The position numbers were made by a program, and so were the translations under genes. Below are positions 34,633-43,718 of a stretch of DNA of 64,000 nucleotides, in pieces (positions within the stretch are counted from its first letter, which is position 1; every line of letters begins with the position of its first letter). The DNA is from Bacteroidota bacterium (GTDB taxonomy: Bacteria; Bacteroidota; Ignavibacteria; Ignavibacteriales; Ignavibacteriaceae), in assembly GCA_022708025.1 (NCBI GenBank), contig JAKIZM010000003.1:38494-102493 (forward strand). The letters are read 5' to 3'. Below the pieces are notes generated by a model. The model was given only the letters and a program-made list of their open reading frames with translations. It searched no databases and was not told the DNA's origin.

Positions 34633-35546
34633 TCCTGCCAGTTAGTTTTAATTTCCTTCTTTACAGCTTTCTGTAGGTTTGAAATAATTTCTTCAACAAT
34701 ATTATCAGGCACACCATCGTAATGCAGAGATTTTAATCTCATATCGCATTGATCATTTACATAATCAATAACAATAAATTTTCCACTTGGCGTAAGAGCA
34801 ATTTCAGTTGAGAAAAAATCCAGTTCTGTTATTTTTCTGATTGTTCTGGTTATCTGGAATAATTTTTTTAACTGAAACATTTCAACTTCATCTTCTGATA
34901 AATTTTCATAGACATGTGTTTCATCATCCCACCAGGCACAAATTGTTTTTCCAAAAGCCCAAAAGCATCTGAACCATGCTTTTTTATTATCCAAAATTAC
35001 AGGAAGGATTTTTTGCTGGATAAGATATTTATCTTCATCGTGTTTTTGCCTTGCCTGTAAAACTTCTTTAAGTGATTCTGCACCTTTTACAACACCGATT
35101 CCACCACCGGTTGTATTACAAGGCTTTATTATAAACGGATTTCCGAGTATTGAAAGATCATCAACAGATATTAACAAATCTTTTGTAAGACTATGCGGAG
35201 GAATTATTATCGAATAAGGAACATTGATTCCTGCAGAGATAAATTCAAGATGCATATTAGCCTTATCAATTGCGTGCTCAATCTTTTTATACGGATTAAA
35301 GATTTTTGTTTTTCTTCTCGTTAATATTTTCGCTAATTCTGAAAAATCATCATCCTGGTCAGAAGCTCTGTCTAAATAACATCTGAAGTTTAATTTTTTC
35401 TGTTTAACTAAATCAGTTATCTCGAAAACATTATTTTCAGTTACTCTGAAAGTTGTAAGTCCGGTCTGCTGAAGTTTTGTTTCGATCATAGAGACAAATT
35501 CTTCATCGTATTCCCAGACATAAGCAATTGCTAAATCAAAAATCAT
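34629..35546 (-). CDS. ATP-grasp domain protein (RimK/glutathione-synthase-like)
   Basis: In this 305-residue protein the central part resembles ATP-grasp ligases: FIIKPCNTTGGGIGVVKG (glycine-rich loop, residues 145-162), YLIQQKI and, near 260, a metal-binding end piece KFIVIDYVNDQCD. The first 110 residues form a pre-grasp-like fold with basic residues. Members join carboxylates to amines with ATP, for example glutamate addition to proteins. The substrate is unknown. Its start is at the head of a two-gene unit, divergent from the TPR gene. The usual DxNxxP-like end motif is altered to DYVNDQCD. Confidence 0.72.
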   Translation of the reverse strand: MIFDLAIAYVWEYDEEFVSMIETKLQQTGLTTFRVTENNVFEITDLVKQKKLNFRCYLDRASDQDDDFSELAKILTRRKTKIFNPYKKIEHAIDKANMHLEFISAGINVPYSIIIPPHSLTKDLLISVDDLSILGNPFIIKPCNTTGGGIGVVKGAESLKEVLQARQKHDEDKYLIQQKILPVILDNKKAWFRCFWAFGKTICAWWDDETHVYENLSEDEVEMFQLKKLFQITRTIRKITELDFFSTEIALTPSGKFIVIDYVNDQCDMRLKSLHYDGVPDNIVEEIISNLQKAVKKEIKTNWQE

Positions 35547-35667
35547 AATTTTCTATAAATACTTTTGTGCAAATTTACGGCTGTATGTTTAGGTATTCAA
35601 ATTTATCTCCCTTTTTGAAAACCTATTAGTCTTGTTATTACAGAACATCATAAATATATTCACGACC

Positions 35668-37488
35668 GTGAAAAGAAATTTTATAAACATAGTTTTAATA
35701 TTAATTGCCGTTCTGTATTTGTTTAACGGTTGTTCAGGATCAACTGCTGTAGTTAACGACAATAAGAATATTGTAACTACCGAAAAAGCAGAAAAAAATC
35801 CTAAAAAAGCTTTAGAATATTTTATAAATGGCGGTATTTATGAAACCGTCGGCAATTATGAAGCTGCATTAACGCAATATGAAAAAGCACTTATGTATGA
35901 TACATCTGCCGGACTTTATTATACTTTGGCAAAATGTAATTTTTATCTAAACAAATTAGCTCCGGCGTTAAAGTATGCGCGCAATGCTCTTGATCTTGAT
36001 TCTCAAAAAGTAGATTACTACGATCTTCTTTCTGATATTTATAATTACGGCAACAAAAAAGAATCTGCAATCCAAACTCTCGAAAAGGCATTAAAGCTTG
36101 ATTCTTTGAATATTGAGCTTAACTACAAACTCGCCAGATTGTATGAAGATAATAAACCTGCTAAAGCAGTTACTATCTATACAAGATTATTAAATCAGCT
36201 TGGTCCTGAATGGTCAATACTTACAAGAGTTGCAGAATTACAAGAAAAACTTGGTAACAACGAAGAAGCAATAAATACTCTTAAAAGACTATTGACACTT
36301 GATCCTTCTAACATTCAATTAAAGAAGTTAGTGATTGAGTATTTGTTCAGGGCAAAAAAATATGATGAAGCTATGACTCTTGTAAATGAGATAATTGAGA
36401 TTATGCCTTATGATCTTGAAGCAAGAGAAACAAAAGCAAAAATATTTCTTGCAAAAGATGATTGGAAGAAAGCAGCGGATGAATTCGGTTATATTATGGC
36501 TCAACCGGATGTTGATCTTGAAGCAAAAGTCAGTATCGGAGCAAACTATTTTAATAAATCAATTACTGATTCTACTTTGCTGCCGATTGCAAAATCATTT
36601 TTCCAGGAACTTGATCGTGATACAACTGACTGGCAAGTTAAAATGTATCTCGGTGCAATTGCTTTAAGTGAAAAGGAAGACTCGATTGCAATTGATAATT
36701 TTAAATATGTAACTGAAAATGCAAATTGGAATGTAGCTGCTTGGATAAGACTTGGCGGACTTTATTTTGACAACAGAAAATATGATGAAGCTGAAGTTGT
36801 TTTGAACGAAGCTATCATATCATTTCCAGAAGATTTTTATGTTAATCTGATTTTGGGATTATCACTTGCACAGCAATCAAAACATAAAGAAGCTGAAAAA
36901 TATCTTAAGAAAGCAACCATTTTAAATTCTAAAGACATTACTGCTTTATCTGCTTATGCTTTTACTTTAAGCCAGATTAAAGAAGATGACAAAGCAATAT
37001 ATTATTTGGATCGTGCATTAGAGATTGAACCTGATAATGTTCAGTTGATCGGAACTTTGGCAATGATTTATAATGGTTTAAGAAAATTTGAACTTAGTGA
37101 TAGTCTTTATGAAAAAGCTCTGGAATTATCTCCGGATGATCCTTTGATTAACAATAATTATTCTTATTCGTTTGCAACACGCGGCATTCAATTAGAAAGA
37201 GCATTAGGAATGGTTAAAATTTCGATTGAAGCCGATTCACTTAATTCATCATATCTGGATACGATCGGCTGGGTTTATTATATGCTTGGAAAATACAAAG
37301 AAGCTAAATTGTATCTGGAAAAAGCAATTGAAACCGGCGGTGAAAGTGCTGTAATGTTAGATCATCTTGGAGACACTGAATTCAAACTTGATAATCATAA
37401 CAAAGCAATTGAGCTTTGGGAAAAAGCAATTAAGCTTGATCCGACTAAAACTGAAATACAAAATAAAATTGATAAAGGTGCTATTTGA
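35668..37488 (+). CDS. TPR-repeat lipoprotein
   Basis: The protein has about 606 residues, with a lipoprotein signal (FINIVLILIAVLYLFNGC) and then some 14 tetratricopeptide repeats to the end (for example YETVGNYEAALTQYEKALMYD and LGKYKEAKLYLEKAIE). GTG 35668 is taken as start because it gives a compact signal (VKRNF) before the hydrophobic part; TTG 35632 would add 12 residues, and neither has a clear ribosome site. TPR proteins act as scaffolds; here probably at the outer membrane. The next two genes overlap it in sequence, and this order (TPR, DUF4292, EnvC-like) points to envelope assembly. Confidence 0.82.
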   Translation: MKRNFINIVLILIAVLYLFNGCSGSTAVVNDNKNIVTTEKAEKNPKKALEYFINGGIYETVGNYEAALTQYEKALMYDTSAGLYYTLAKCNFYLNKLAPALKYARNALDLDSQKVDYYDLLSDIYNYGNKKESAIQTLEKALKLDSLNIELNYKLARLYEDNKPAKAVTIYTRLLNQLGPEWSILTRVAELQEKLGNNEEAINTLKRLLTLDPSNIQLKKLVIEYLFRAKKYDEAMTLVNEIIEIMPYDLEARETKAKIFLAKDDWKKAADEFGYIMAQPDVDLEAKVSIGANYFNKSITDSTLLPIAKSFFQELDRDTTDWQVKMYLGAIALSEKEDSIAIDNFKYVTENANWNVAAWIRLGGLYFDNRKYDEAEVVLNEAIISFPEDFYVNLILGLSLAQQSKHKEAEKYLKKATILNSKDITALSAYAFTLSQIKEDDKAIYYLDRALEIEPDNVQLIGTLAMIYNGLRKFELSDSLYEKALELSPDDPLINNNYSYSFATRGIQLERALGMVKISIEADSLNSSYLDTIGWVYYMLGKYKEAKLYLEKAIETGGESAVMLDHLGDTEFKLDNHNKAIELWEKAIKLDPTKTEIQNKIDKGAI

Positions 37489-38267
37489 AAATATCATTAT
37501 TGAAATATCTGATAATAATTAATTTTATTTATTTAATAACTGCTTGTGTTCCTTCGCAGCCGACTGAAGATTTTGAACTTCTGCCTTCCGAAAGATTGAC
37601 AAACAAACTTGAAGCTAACAGAAGAAAGATAAAAACTTTTGAAGGCAATGGAACCATTACCGTAAATTCTCCTGTAGAAAACAGTGCAACATTCAGAGTT
37701 GTATTATTAAAACCTGATTCAATTTATTTTACAATAATGGGTCCGTTTGGAATTGAATTGGCTCAAGCGCTTGTTACAAAAAATAAATTTACTTTTTACG
37801 ATGCACTTCAAAATACTGCTTATGTTGGAGATGTAAATTCAAATGCTCTTCGCAGTATTTTCAGAATTAATCTTTCCTTCGATGATTTAGTGGATGCTTT
37901 TATTGGCTCAGTTAATCTTACAAATAATTTATATCACGCTCCCGATGAATATTTTGTAGAGGGTGATAAGTATGTTCTAACCTACTATGATACTGCCCGT
38001 GAAAATAAAACAGTTTATAAAGTAGATGTAAGACAATTGGGAATTACAGAATATCAGCTTTTCGATCTTAATGACGAACTTGCTTTACAAGGCAATTATA
38101 AAGATTTTGAATTACTTGAAAATGTAGCAGTTCCTTATAAAATTATTATTGATAACAAAATTGATGAACAAAAGATAAACATAGATTACAAAAAAATAAG
38201 AGTTAACAAAGATAACATCAGGATTGATTTTAAAGTGCCTGATGATGCAACAATTATTAAATGGTAA
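37485..38267 (+). CDS. DUF4292 (LolB-like) lipoprotein
   Basis: The 260-residue protein has lipobox LITAC near residue 21. It contains the beta-rich pattern FEGNGTITVNSP, SIYFTIMGPFGIELAQAL and ALVTKNKFTFYDALQNTAYVG, characteristic of DUF4292, a family structurally like LolA/LolB lipoprotein carriers. TTG starts the frame and overlaps the stop of the TPR gene by four bases (TTGA). It in turn overlaps the EnvC-like gene by seven bases. A role in moving lipoproteins or in outer-membrane assembly is inferred. Confidence 0.8.
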   Translation: MKISLLKYLIIINFIYLITACVPSQPTEDFELLPSERLTNKLEANRRKIKTFEGNGTITVNSPVENSATFRVVLLKPDSIYFTIMGPFGIELAQALVTKNKFTFYDALQNTAYVGDVNSNALRSIFRINLSFDDLVDAFIGSVNLTNNLYHAPDEYFVEGDKYVLTYYDTARENKTVYKVDVRQLGITEYQLFDLNDELALQGNYKDFELLENVAVPYKIIIDNKIDEQKINIDYKKIRVNKDNIRIDFKVPDDATIIKW

Positions 38268-39511
38268 AATATTTTTTAAAATATTTCTTAATTCTTGCAG
38301 TTCTTATTTGTGATTTATCATTCTCACAAACTGATGATATTGAAAAAAGTAAGCAGGAACTTTCAAAAATTAAAGAGGAGATAACACGCCTTGAGAAAGA
38401 GCTTGCACAAAAAACAAAAAAAGAAAAAAAATCTCTTTCAGCTTTAGATAATATAAGTAAGCAGAACTTTTTGCTTAATAAAATGCTTGCAGATTTAAGA
38501 GCAGAAGAAAAACAAAAACAAAATCAAATCGATAACCAGATAAAAACCATTTCGGAAATTGAAAACACAATTAAAACTTTACAAAATAATTACGCAAAAT
38601 ATGTAACCTCAACTTATAAAAATGGCAGTTATACTGATTGGGAAAGTCTGATAAATGCTGCTTCATTCCAGCAAGCTGTTATTAGAATTGAATATCTGAA
38701 ACGATTTTCTGCCAGTAGAAAAAAAGATTTAGTTAAACTTGAGAAAAATAAATCTGATCTTATTACTGCTAAACAAAAACTTCAGCAGGAATTAGAAGCA
38801 CAGCATAAAATAACCTTGCAGAAGGAATCCGAAGAAAAAACATTAAAACAAAAAATTACCGAAGAAAAGAAAATCCTTAATGAAATAAAAAAGGATAAAA
38901 AGCTTATAACCAACAGTGTTAATGAAAAAAGAAAATCTGAAAAAAAGATTAGAGATTTGATCGTTAAACTTGTTGATGAAGCTGAAAGAAAAAGAAAAGC
39001 TGAAGAAGAGTTAAGGAGATCTCAAACCTTAGCTTCTAATGAAACGAAAACCAAAAAGGAAATAGTAGCATCTGATTATGATGTTGATCTTTCAACAGTA
39101 AAGTTTAGTTCATTTGCTGAAATGAAAGGTAAACTTAACTGGCCTATCTCAAAAGGCAAAGTGGTTAGAGGCTTTGGCGAATCGCTTAATCCAAAATTAA
39201 AAACACTTACTGTTAATTATGGAATTGACATAAAAGCGAGCGGTGATCTAAGTGTTAAAAGTGTTGGGGAAGGTGTTGTATCTGCTGTCGAATGGCTCCC
39301 CGGATACGGAACAGTTTTAATTATGAGTCATAAAGGAAATTTCAGAACTGTTTACGGACATTTATCAGAGGTATTTGTTAAAGAAGGCGATAAAGTTAAT
39401 ACAGGCGGAGTTATTGGAAAGATAAATGAAGGAGTTGAAGGAAATATTTTACATTTCGAAGTATGGAATGGAAGACAAAATGTTGACCCTATCACTTGGT
39501 TAAAAAAATAG
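38261..39511 (+). CDS. EnvC-like coiled-coil protein with degenerate LytM/M23 domain
   Basis: The 416-residue protein has a signal peptide (FLILAVLICDLSFSQ), a coiled coil at about 25-110 and 150-255, and an M23/LytM fold at 290-416. Compared with active LytM enzymes, zinc ligand His is Asn319 (VNYGIDIKA) and the first His of the HxH pair is Ile396 (NILHFEV), while Asp323, His367 (YGHL) and His398 remain. That is the plan of EnvC and NlpD, which are inactive but activate cell-wall amidases at division. The gene overlaps the DUF4292 gene by 7 bp. The next gene begins the glycan set 9 bp later. Confidence 0.85.
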   Translation: MVKYFLKYFLILAVLICDLSFSQTDDIEKSKQELSKIKEEITRLEKELAQKTKKEKKSLSALDNISKQNFLLNKMLADLRAEEKQKQNQIDNQIKTISEIENTIKTLQNNYAKYVTSTYKNGSYTDWESLINAASFQQAVIRIEYLKRFSASRKKDLVKLEKNKSDLITAKQKLQQELEAQHKITLQKESEEKTLKQKITEEKKILNEIKKDKKLITNSVNEKRKSEKKIRDLIVKLVDEAERKRKAEEELRRSQTLASNETKTKKEIVASDYDVDLSTVKFSSFAEMKGKLNWPISKGKVVRGFGESLNPKLKTLTVNYGIDIKASGDLSVKSVGEGVVSAVEWLPGYGTVLIMSHKGNFRTVYGHLSEVFVKEGDKVNTGGVIGKINEGVEGNILHFEVWNGRQNVDPITWLKK

Positions 39512-39520
39512 CTTCTTTAA

Positions 39521-40786
39521 TTGAAAAGATTATTAAAAATAATCGGTAACAATCAGGTTTTAGTAAGAAACTTTACTTCATTATCACTTCTGCAATTAGC
39601 TAATTACATTTTTCCTATTATCACTTTACCATATTTGGTAAGAGTTCTTGGACCGGAAAAATACGGACTAATAAATTTTGCTACAGCTTTTACTGCTTAT
39701 TTTAATATCATAACAGATTATGGATTTAATCTATCAGCTACACAGGAAGTATCAGTTAATAGGAACAATAAAGAAAAAGTGTCTGAAATATTTTCATCAG
39801 TTTTAATAATAAAGATATTACTCTTTCTTTTATCAACTGTGATATTATTTTTAGTCGTTATTATATTTCCATTGTTTCGAAGCGATTATGATTTATATGC
39901 AATAACATTTATTGGAGTTCTTGGAACAGTTTTATTCCCATTATGGTTTTATCAGGGAATAGAACAGATGAAATATATTCTAATAATAAATGTTGTTGTA
40001 AGAGCAATATCGATTGTTATTATATTTCTAATAGTGAAAGTTGAAAATGATTATTTACTTCTTGCGATTATTTATACTGTAACCCAATTACTAATTGGAA
40101 TTATAGGACTAATCTTTGCAATCAGGAAATATGAATTAAAATATTTATTGTCATCAAAAAATCAGCTAATTGATCAATTGAAAAAAGGCTGGGATCTTTT
40201 CCTCTCTTCAATCTGGATTAACCTTTATACTACTTCAAATGTTTTTATTCTTGGTTTGTTTGCTCCGAATAATGTAGTCGGTTACTTTGCCGCAGCTAAT
40301 AAAATCAGAATTGCTTTTCAGGGAATACTTTCTTCGATGTCACAGAGTGTATTTCCTTATGTAAATAAACTATTATCAGAATCTTATCAGAAGTTTATCA
40401 GTTTTAATAAAAAGTTGTTAAAAATTTCAGTTACAGTTGGAGTTATTATTTCTGTTTTTCTATTCTTGTTTGCTGAACCGATTGTAAATATTGTTTTAGG
40501 TAGTGAATATTCAGCTTCAATAATTGTATTAAGAATTATTGCCTGGCTGCCTTTGATAATATTTTTAAGTAATGTATTTGGTATTCAAACAATGCTCCCG
40601 TTAAATTATCATAAAAATTTTGCTAAGATTTTATTTTTTGCTGCGGTGATTAATCTTATTATTTCATTTTTAATTGTTCCGATGTTTTTGGCAATTGGTA
40701 CTTCAATTTCTGTTTTAATTACAGAAATATTTGTAACAGTTTCTTTCTTTATTTTTATTAAAAGAAAAAATATTCAGATTGTATGA
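39521..40786 (+). CDS. Wzx-type polysaccharide flippase
   Basis: This 421-residue protein has about 12 to 14 helices and the opening typical of PST/Wzx exporters (SLLQLANYIFPIITLPYLVRVLGPEKYGLINFA is the N-terminal helix region). It moves lipid-linked glycan across the inner membrane. The start is TTG. It lies 9 bp after the EnvC-like gene and overlaps the UDP-galactopyranose mutase gene by four bases. It is the first glycan gene of the plus-strand run. Confidence 0.88.
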   Translation: MKRLLKIIGNNQVLVRNFTSLSLLQLANYIFPIITLPYLVRVLGPEKYGLINFATAFTAYFNIITDYGFNLSATQEVSVNRNNKEKVSEIFSSVLIIKILLFLLSTVILFLVVIIFPLFRSDYDLYAITFIGVLGTVLFPLWFYQGIEQMKYILIINVVVRAISIVIIFLIVKVENDYLLLAIIYTVTQLLIGIIGLIFAIRKYELKYLLSSKNQLIDQLKKGWDLFLSSIWINLYTTSNVFILGLFAPNNVVGYFAAANKIRIAFQGILSSMSQSVFPYVNKLLSESYQKFISFNKKLLKISVTVGVIISVFLFLFAEPIVNIVLGSEYSASIIVLRIIAWLPLIIFLSNVFGIQTMLPLNYHKNFAKILFFAAVINLIISFLIVPMFLAIGTSISVLITEIFVTVSFFIFIKRKNIQIV

Positions 40787-41886
40787 AATATGATTTTTTA
40801 ATTGTAGGTGCCGGATTTGCCGGTTCAGTTATGGCTGAAAGAATAGCTTCTCAATTAAACAAGAAAGTTTTGATTGTTGAAAAGAGAAATCATATTGCCG
40901 GTAATGCTTACGATGAATATGATGAACACGGAATATTAGTTCATCGTTACGGACCTCATATATTTCATACAAACAGTAAAGAAGTTTTTGATTATCTTTC
41001 ACAATTTACTGAGTGGATACCATACGAACATAAAGTATTGGCAAAAATCGGAAATAATCTTTATCCGATTCCGATTAACAGAATTACAATTAATAAACTT
41101 TATAATCTTAATCTGACAACAGATAAAGAAGTTGAGGAGTTTTACGAAAAAGTAAGAGAAAGAAGATATCCGATTACAAATTCTGAAGATATAATTGTTA
41201 ATCAGGTTGGTTATGATTTATTTGAAAAGTTCTTTAAACATTACACTAAAAAACAATGGAATCTTGAAGCGAAGGAACTTTCTCCATCAGTTTGTGGCAG
41301 AATTCCCGTAAGAACAAATGATGATTGCAGATATTTTACAGACAAATATCAATTTATGCCTAAAGACGGTTACACTAAAATGTTTGAGAGAATGTTAAAT
41401 CAAAAAAATATTGAAGTAGTTTTGAATACTGATTATAAAAGTATTTTAGATTCAGTAAAGTTTGATAAAATGATTTACACCGGACCAATAGACTATTTTT
41501 TTGATTACAAATATGGAAAACTTCCTTACAGATCAATTCGATTTGAGTATAAGAATTATAAAATTGATTCTTATCAAGAAGCATCTCATATCAACTTTGT
41601 GGACAAGGGAGTCCCTTACACAAGGATAACTGAGCATAAAAAATTAAGTGTACAACAAGTTGATTCTACAAGTATCTCAATTGAATATCCACAAGGCAAT
41701 GGAGAGCCATTTTATCCAATTCCAACTGAGGAAAACAGGCATCAATATCTTTTATATAAGAACGAAGTTGATAAATTAAATAATATTATTTTTTGCGGAA
41801 GATTAGCAGAGTATCAGTATTATAATATGGATCAGGTTGTTGCTAATACATTGAGATTATATGGAATTATTTTAAATGAAAAATAA
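40783..41886 (+). CDS. glf: UDP-galactopyranose mutase
   Basis: The 367-residue flavoenzyme has FAD-binding loop GAGFAGSVMAERIA, then RNHIAGNAYDEYDEHG and HRYGPHIFHT, the UGM signature with GPHIFH. Later segments (TKKQWN, MPKDGYTKMFERM, GRLAEYQYYNMDQV) agree with the family. It interconverts UDP-galactopyranose and UDP-galactofuranose, so the glycan made here contains galactofuranose. The start overlaps the flippase stop (ATGA). Confidence 0.95.
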   Translation: MKYDFLIVGAGFAGSVMAERIASQLNKKVLIVEKRNHIAGNAYDEYDEHGILVHRYGPHIFHTNSKEVFDYLSQFTEWIPYEHKVLAKIGNNLYPIPINRITINKLYNLNLTTDKEVEEFYEKVRERRYPITNSEDIIVNQVGYDLFEKFFKHYTKKQWNLEAKELSPSVCGRIPVRTNDDCRYFTDKYQFMPKDGYTKMFERMLNQKNIEVVLNTDYKSILDSVKFDKMIYTGPIDYFFDYKYGKLPYRSIRFEYKNYKIDSYQEASHINFVDKGVPYTRITEHKKLSVQQVDSTSISIEYPQGNGEPFYPIPTEENRHQYLLYKNEVDKLNNIIFCGRLAEYQYYNMDQVVANTLRLYGIILNEK

Positions 41887-42826
41887 AATTCCAATATTAT
41901 TGATAACTCACGATAGACCATACTTACTTGGGAAGGTTTTGGATAGGTTAATAAAATTTACCGATTGGAATGAATTTGAGCTTTGGATATGTAGTAATTC
42001 TTCCACAATATCAAATCAAAAAATAATTAAAGCTTATAAAAGTAAGTTCCCATTTATAAACGTGTTTCATCAGGAAGTTAACCAGGTTGCGTTAATTCAG
42101 AATAGCTTAATTGAGAAACTTAGAAGAGATATTTATATAAAACTTGATGATGATATTTTTGTAACTGATAACTGGTCAAAAAGTTTTCTGAATGTTTATG
42201 AAAGAAATTATACTAATATTAGCATCGGTTCTGTGATAATACCGATTAATGGCTTTGGATGGACAATATTTCTTAAAATAATGAATCTTGAAGAAGATTT
42301 TATTCTTAGATTTCCCGATGTAAAACTCATTCAGGGATGTACTGAACCCGCAATTTGGGATAATCCTGAAGTTAATGAATATTTCTGGTCCAAATGTTTG
42401 GACTTAGATTCAACAGCAAAGCATTTTTTAAAATCTCAGAAGAGTTATAAAGATTATGAGGTACCATATAGATATTCGATTGGAGGCATAATTTTTTCAC
42501 ATGAATTTTGGGAGAAAATGAATGGCTGGAAAGTAAGTGAAGAATTTTCAAAAGGGTTAAGGAACTATAAGTTACTCAGTAAAGTTAATAAAAAAATAGC
42601 AAACTTAAGGGGAAAACCAGAGCAAAAAAGGGTTCAACAATTAATAAAGTTGTTTACCGGTATGGAAACGTCCGAATTAGGTTATGATGAACAAAGTTTA
42701 TTTACTTTTTCTCAGGAAAATGGATATAAACAATATGTAACAACAGAAAATATTATTTTCCACTTTGCGTTTGGTCCAACTGAAGAGTATTTAATAAAAA
42801 AAGTTTTTTTGGATATTAAATTTTGA
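41876..42826 (+). CDS. Glycosyltransferase, GT-A (family 2-like)
   Basis: The 316-residue protein has an N terminus like GT2 enzymes (IPILLITHDRPYLLGKVLDRL) and a DXD-type metal site in IYIKLDDDIFVTDNW near residues 88-102. The second half includes WDNPEVNEYFW and a long basic acceptor part. It overlaps the glf gene by 11 bp. The donor sugar and linkage cannot be read; as a neighbour of glf it may use UDP-galactofuranose. Confidence 0.72.
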   Translation: MKNKIPILLITHDRPYLLGKVLDRLIKFTDWNEFELWICSNSSTISNQKIIKAYKSKFPFINVFHQEVNQVALIQNSLIEKLRRDIYIKLDDDIFVTDNWSKSFLNVYERNYTNISIGSVIIPINGFGWTIFLKIMNLEEDFILRFPDVKLIQGCTEPAIWDNPEVNEYFWSKCLDLDSTAKHFLKSQKSYKDYEVPYRYSIGGIIFSHEFWEKMNGWKVSEEFSKGLRNYKLLSKVNKKIANLRGKPEQKRVQQLIKLFTGMETSELGYDEQSLFTFSQENGYKQYVTTENIIFHFAFGPTEEYLIKKVFLDIKF

Positions 42827-42827
42827 A

Positions 42828-43718
42828 ATGAAAAAACATCCCTTGGTAACTGTTAACATACTCTCATACAATCGTAAAGATGAGTTGAGAAATACTCTTA
42901 CTAAAGTGTTTGAACAGGATTATAAAAATATTGAAGTGATTGTTGTCGATAATGCTTCGACAGACGGAAGTGGTGAAATGGTTAAAAAAGAATTTCCATC
43001 AGTTCAGTTAATACAAATGGAAAAGAACATTGGAATTGCCGGTTGGAACGAAGGATTTAAAATCGCAAAAGGGGAATATGTTTTAGTGCTGGATGATGAT
43101 GCATATCCTGAACGTGATGCAATTCATCTTTCTTTGAATGAATTTAATTCTAATGATTCAATTGCTTGTATCACATTTAATCTAATAAACGTAGAAACAA
43201 ACGAATATTATAAAAATAATTGGCTGCCGCAAAACAAAACAGAAAAAACAGAATGGCCTGTATTTGTTGGTTGCGCATTTATGATAATGAAAAATCGTTT
43301 GCCTGATTCTTTTACCTTTCCATATCATTATTTTATTTATCAGCATGAATTACCAATGTCGGCTGAAATATACATACACAAAAGGAAGATTATGTTCTTT
43401 CCGGAGATAAAAGGTTTCCATAGATTTAAAATTAAGCATGGTTATTCTGTTTTCAATGATAAGATGAATTTTAAAAACACTCTGCTTTTTATTACTGAAT
43501 ATATCCCGTATTCGTTAGTAATATTTTATTACGTTCAAAATATTTTATTTTATTTTACACGGTCATTAAGACATAGATGGTTTTTTTCATATTTAAGGAT
43601 TGTGTTTTCAACTTTCCCTTTAAAGTTCAGACAAAAAGTTCCTCTTTCATATTTTGTTTTATTAAGATCAAAAAAAATATTTAATTATAGTTTATTATCT
43701 AAATTATCTTTGCATTGA
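42828..43718 (+). CDS. Glycosyltransferase family 2
   Basis: The 296-residue protein has the GT2 opening VTVNILSYNRKDELRNTL, EVIVVDNASTDGSGEM and the nucleotide-sugar metal motif LVLDDDAYP near 87-95. A C-terminal hydrophobic stretch (SLVIFYYVQNILFYF) suggests attachment to the inner membrane. It may act as a rhamnosyl- or galactofuranosyl-type transferase; the substrate is not known. Its frame is 1 bp after the upstream gene and it overlaps the GT4 gene by four bases. Confidence 0.88.
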   Translation: MKKHPLVTVNILSYNRKDELRNTLTKVFEQDYKNIEVIVVDNASTDGSGEMVKKEFPSVQLIQMEKNIGIAGWNEGFKIAKGEYVLVLDDDAYPERDAIHLSLNEFNSNDSIACITFNLINVETNEYYKNNWLPQNKTEKTEWPVFVGCAFMIMKNRLPDSFTFPYHYFIYQHELPMSAEIYIHKRKIMFFPEIKGFHRFKIKHGYSVFNDKMNFKNTLLFITEYIPYSLVIFYYVQNILFYFTRSLRHRWFFSYLRIVFSTFPLKFRQKVPLSYFVLLRSKKIFNYSLLSKLSLH

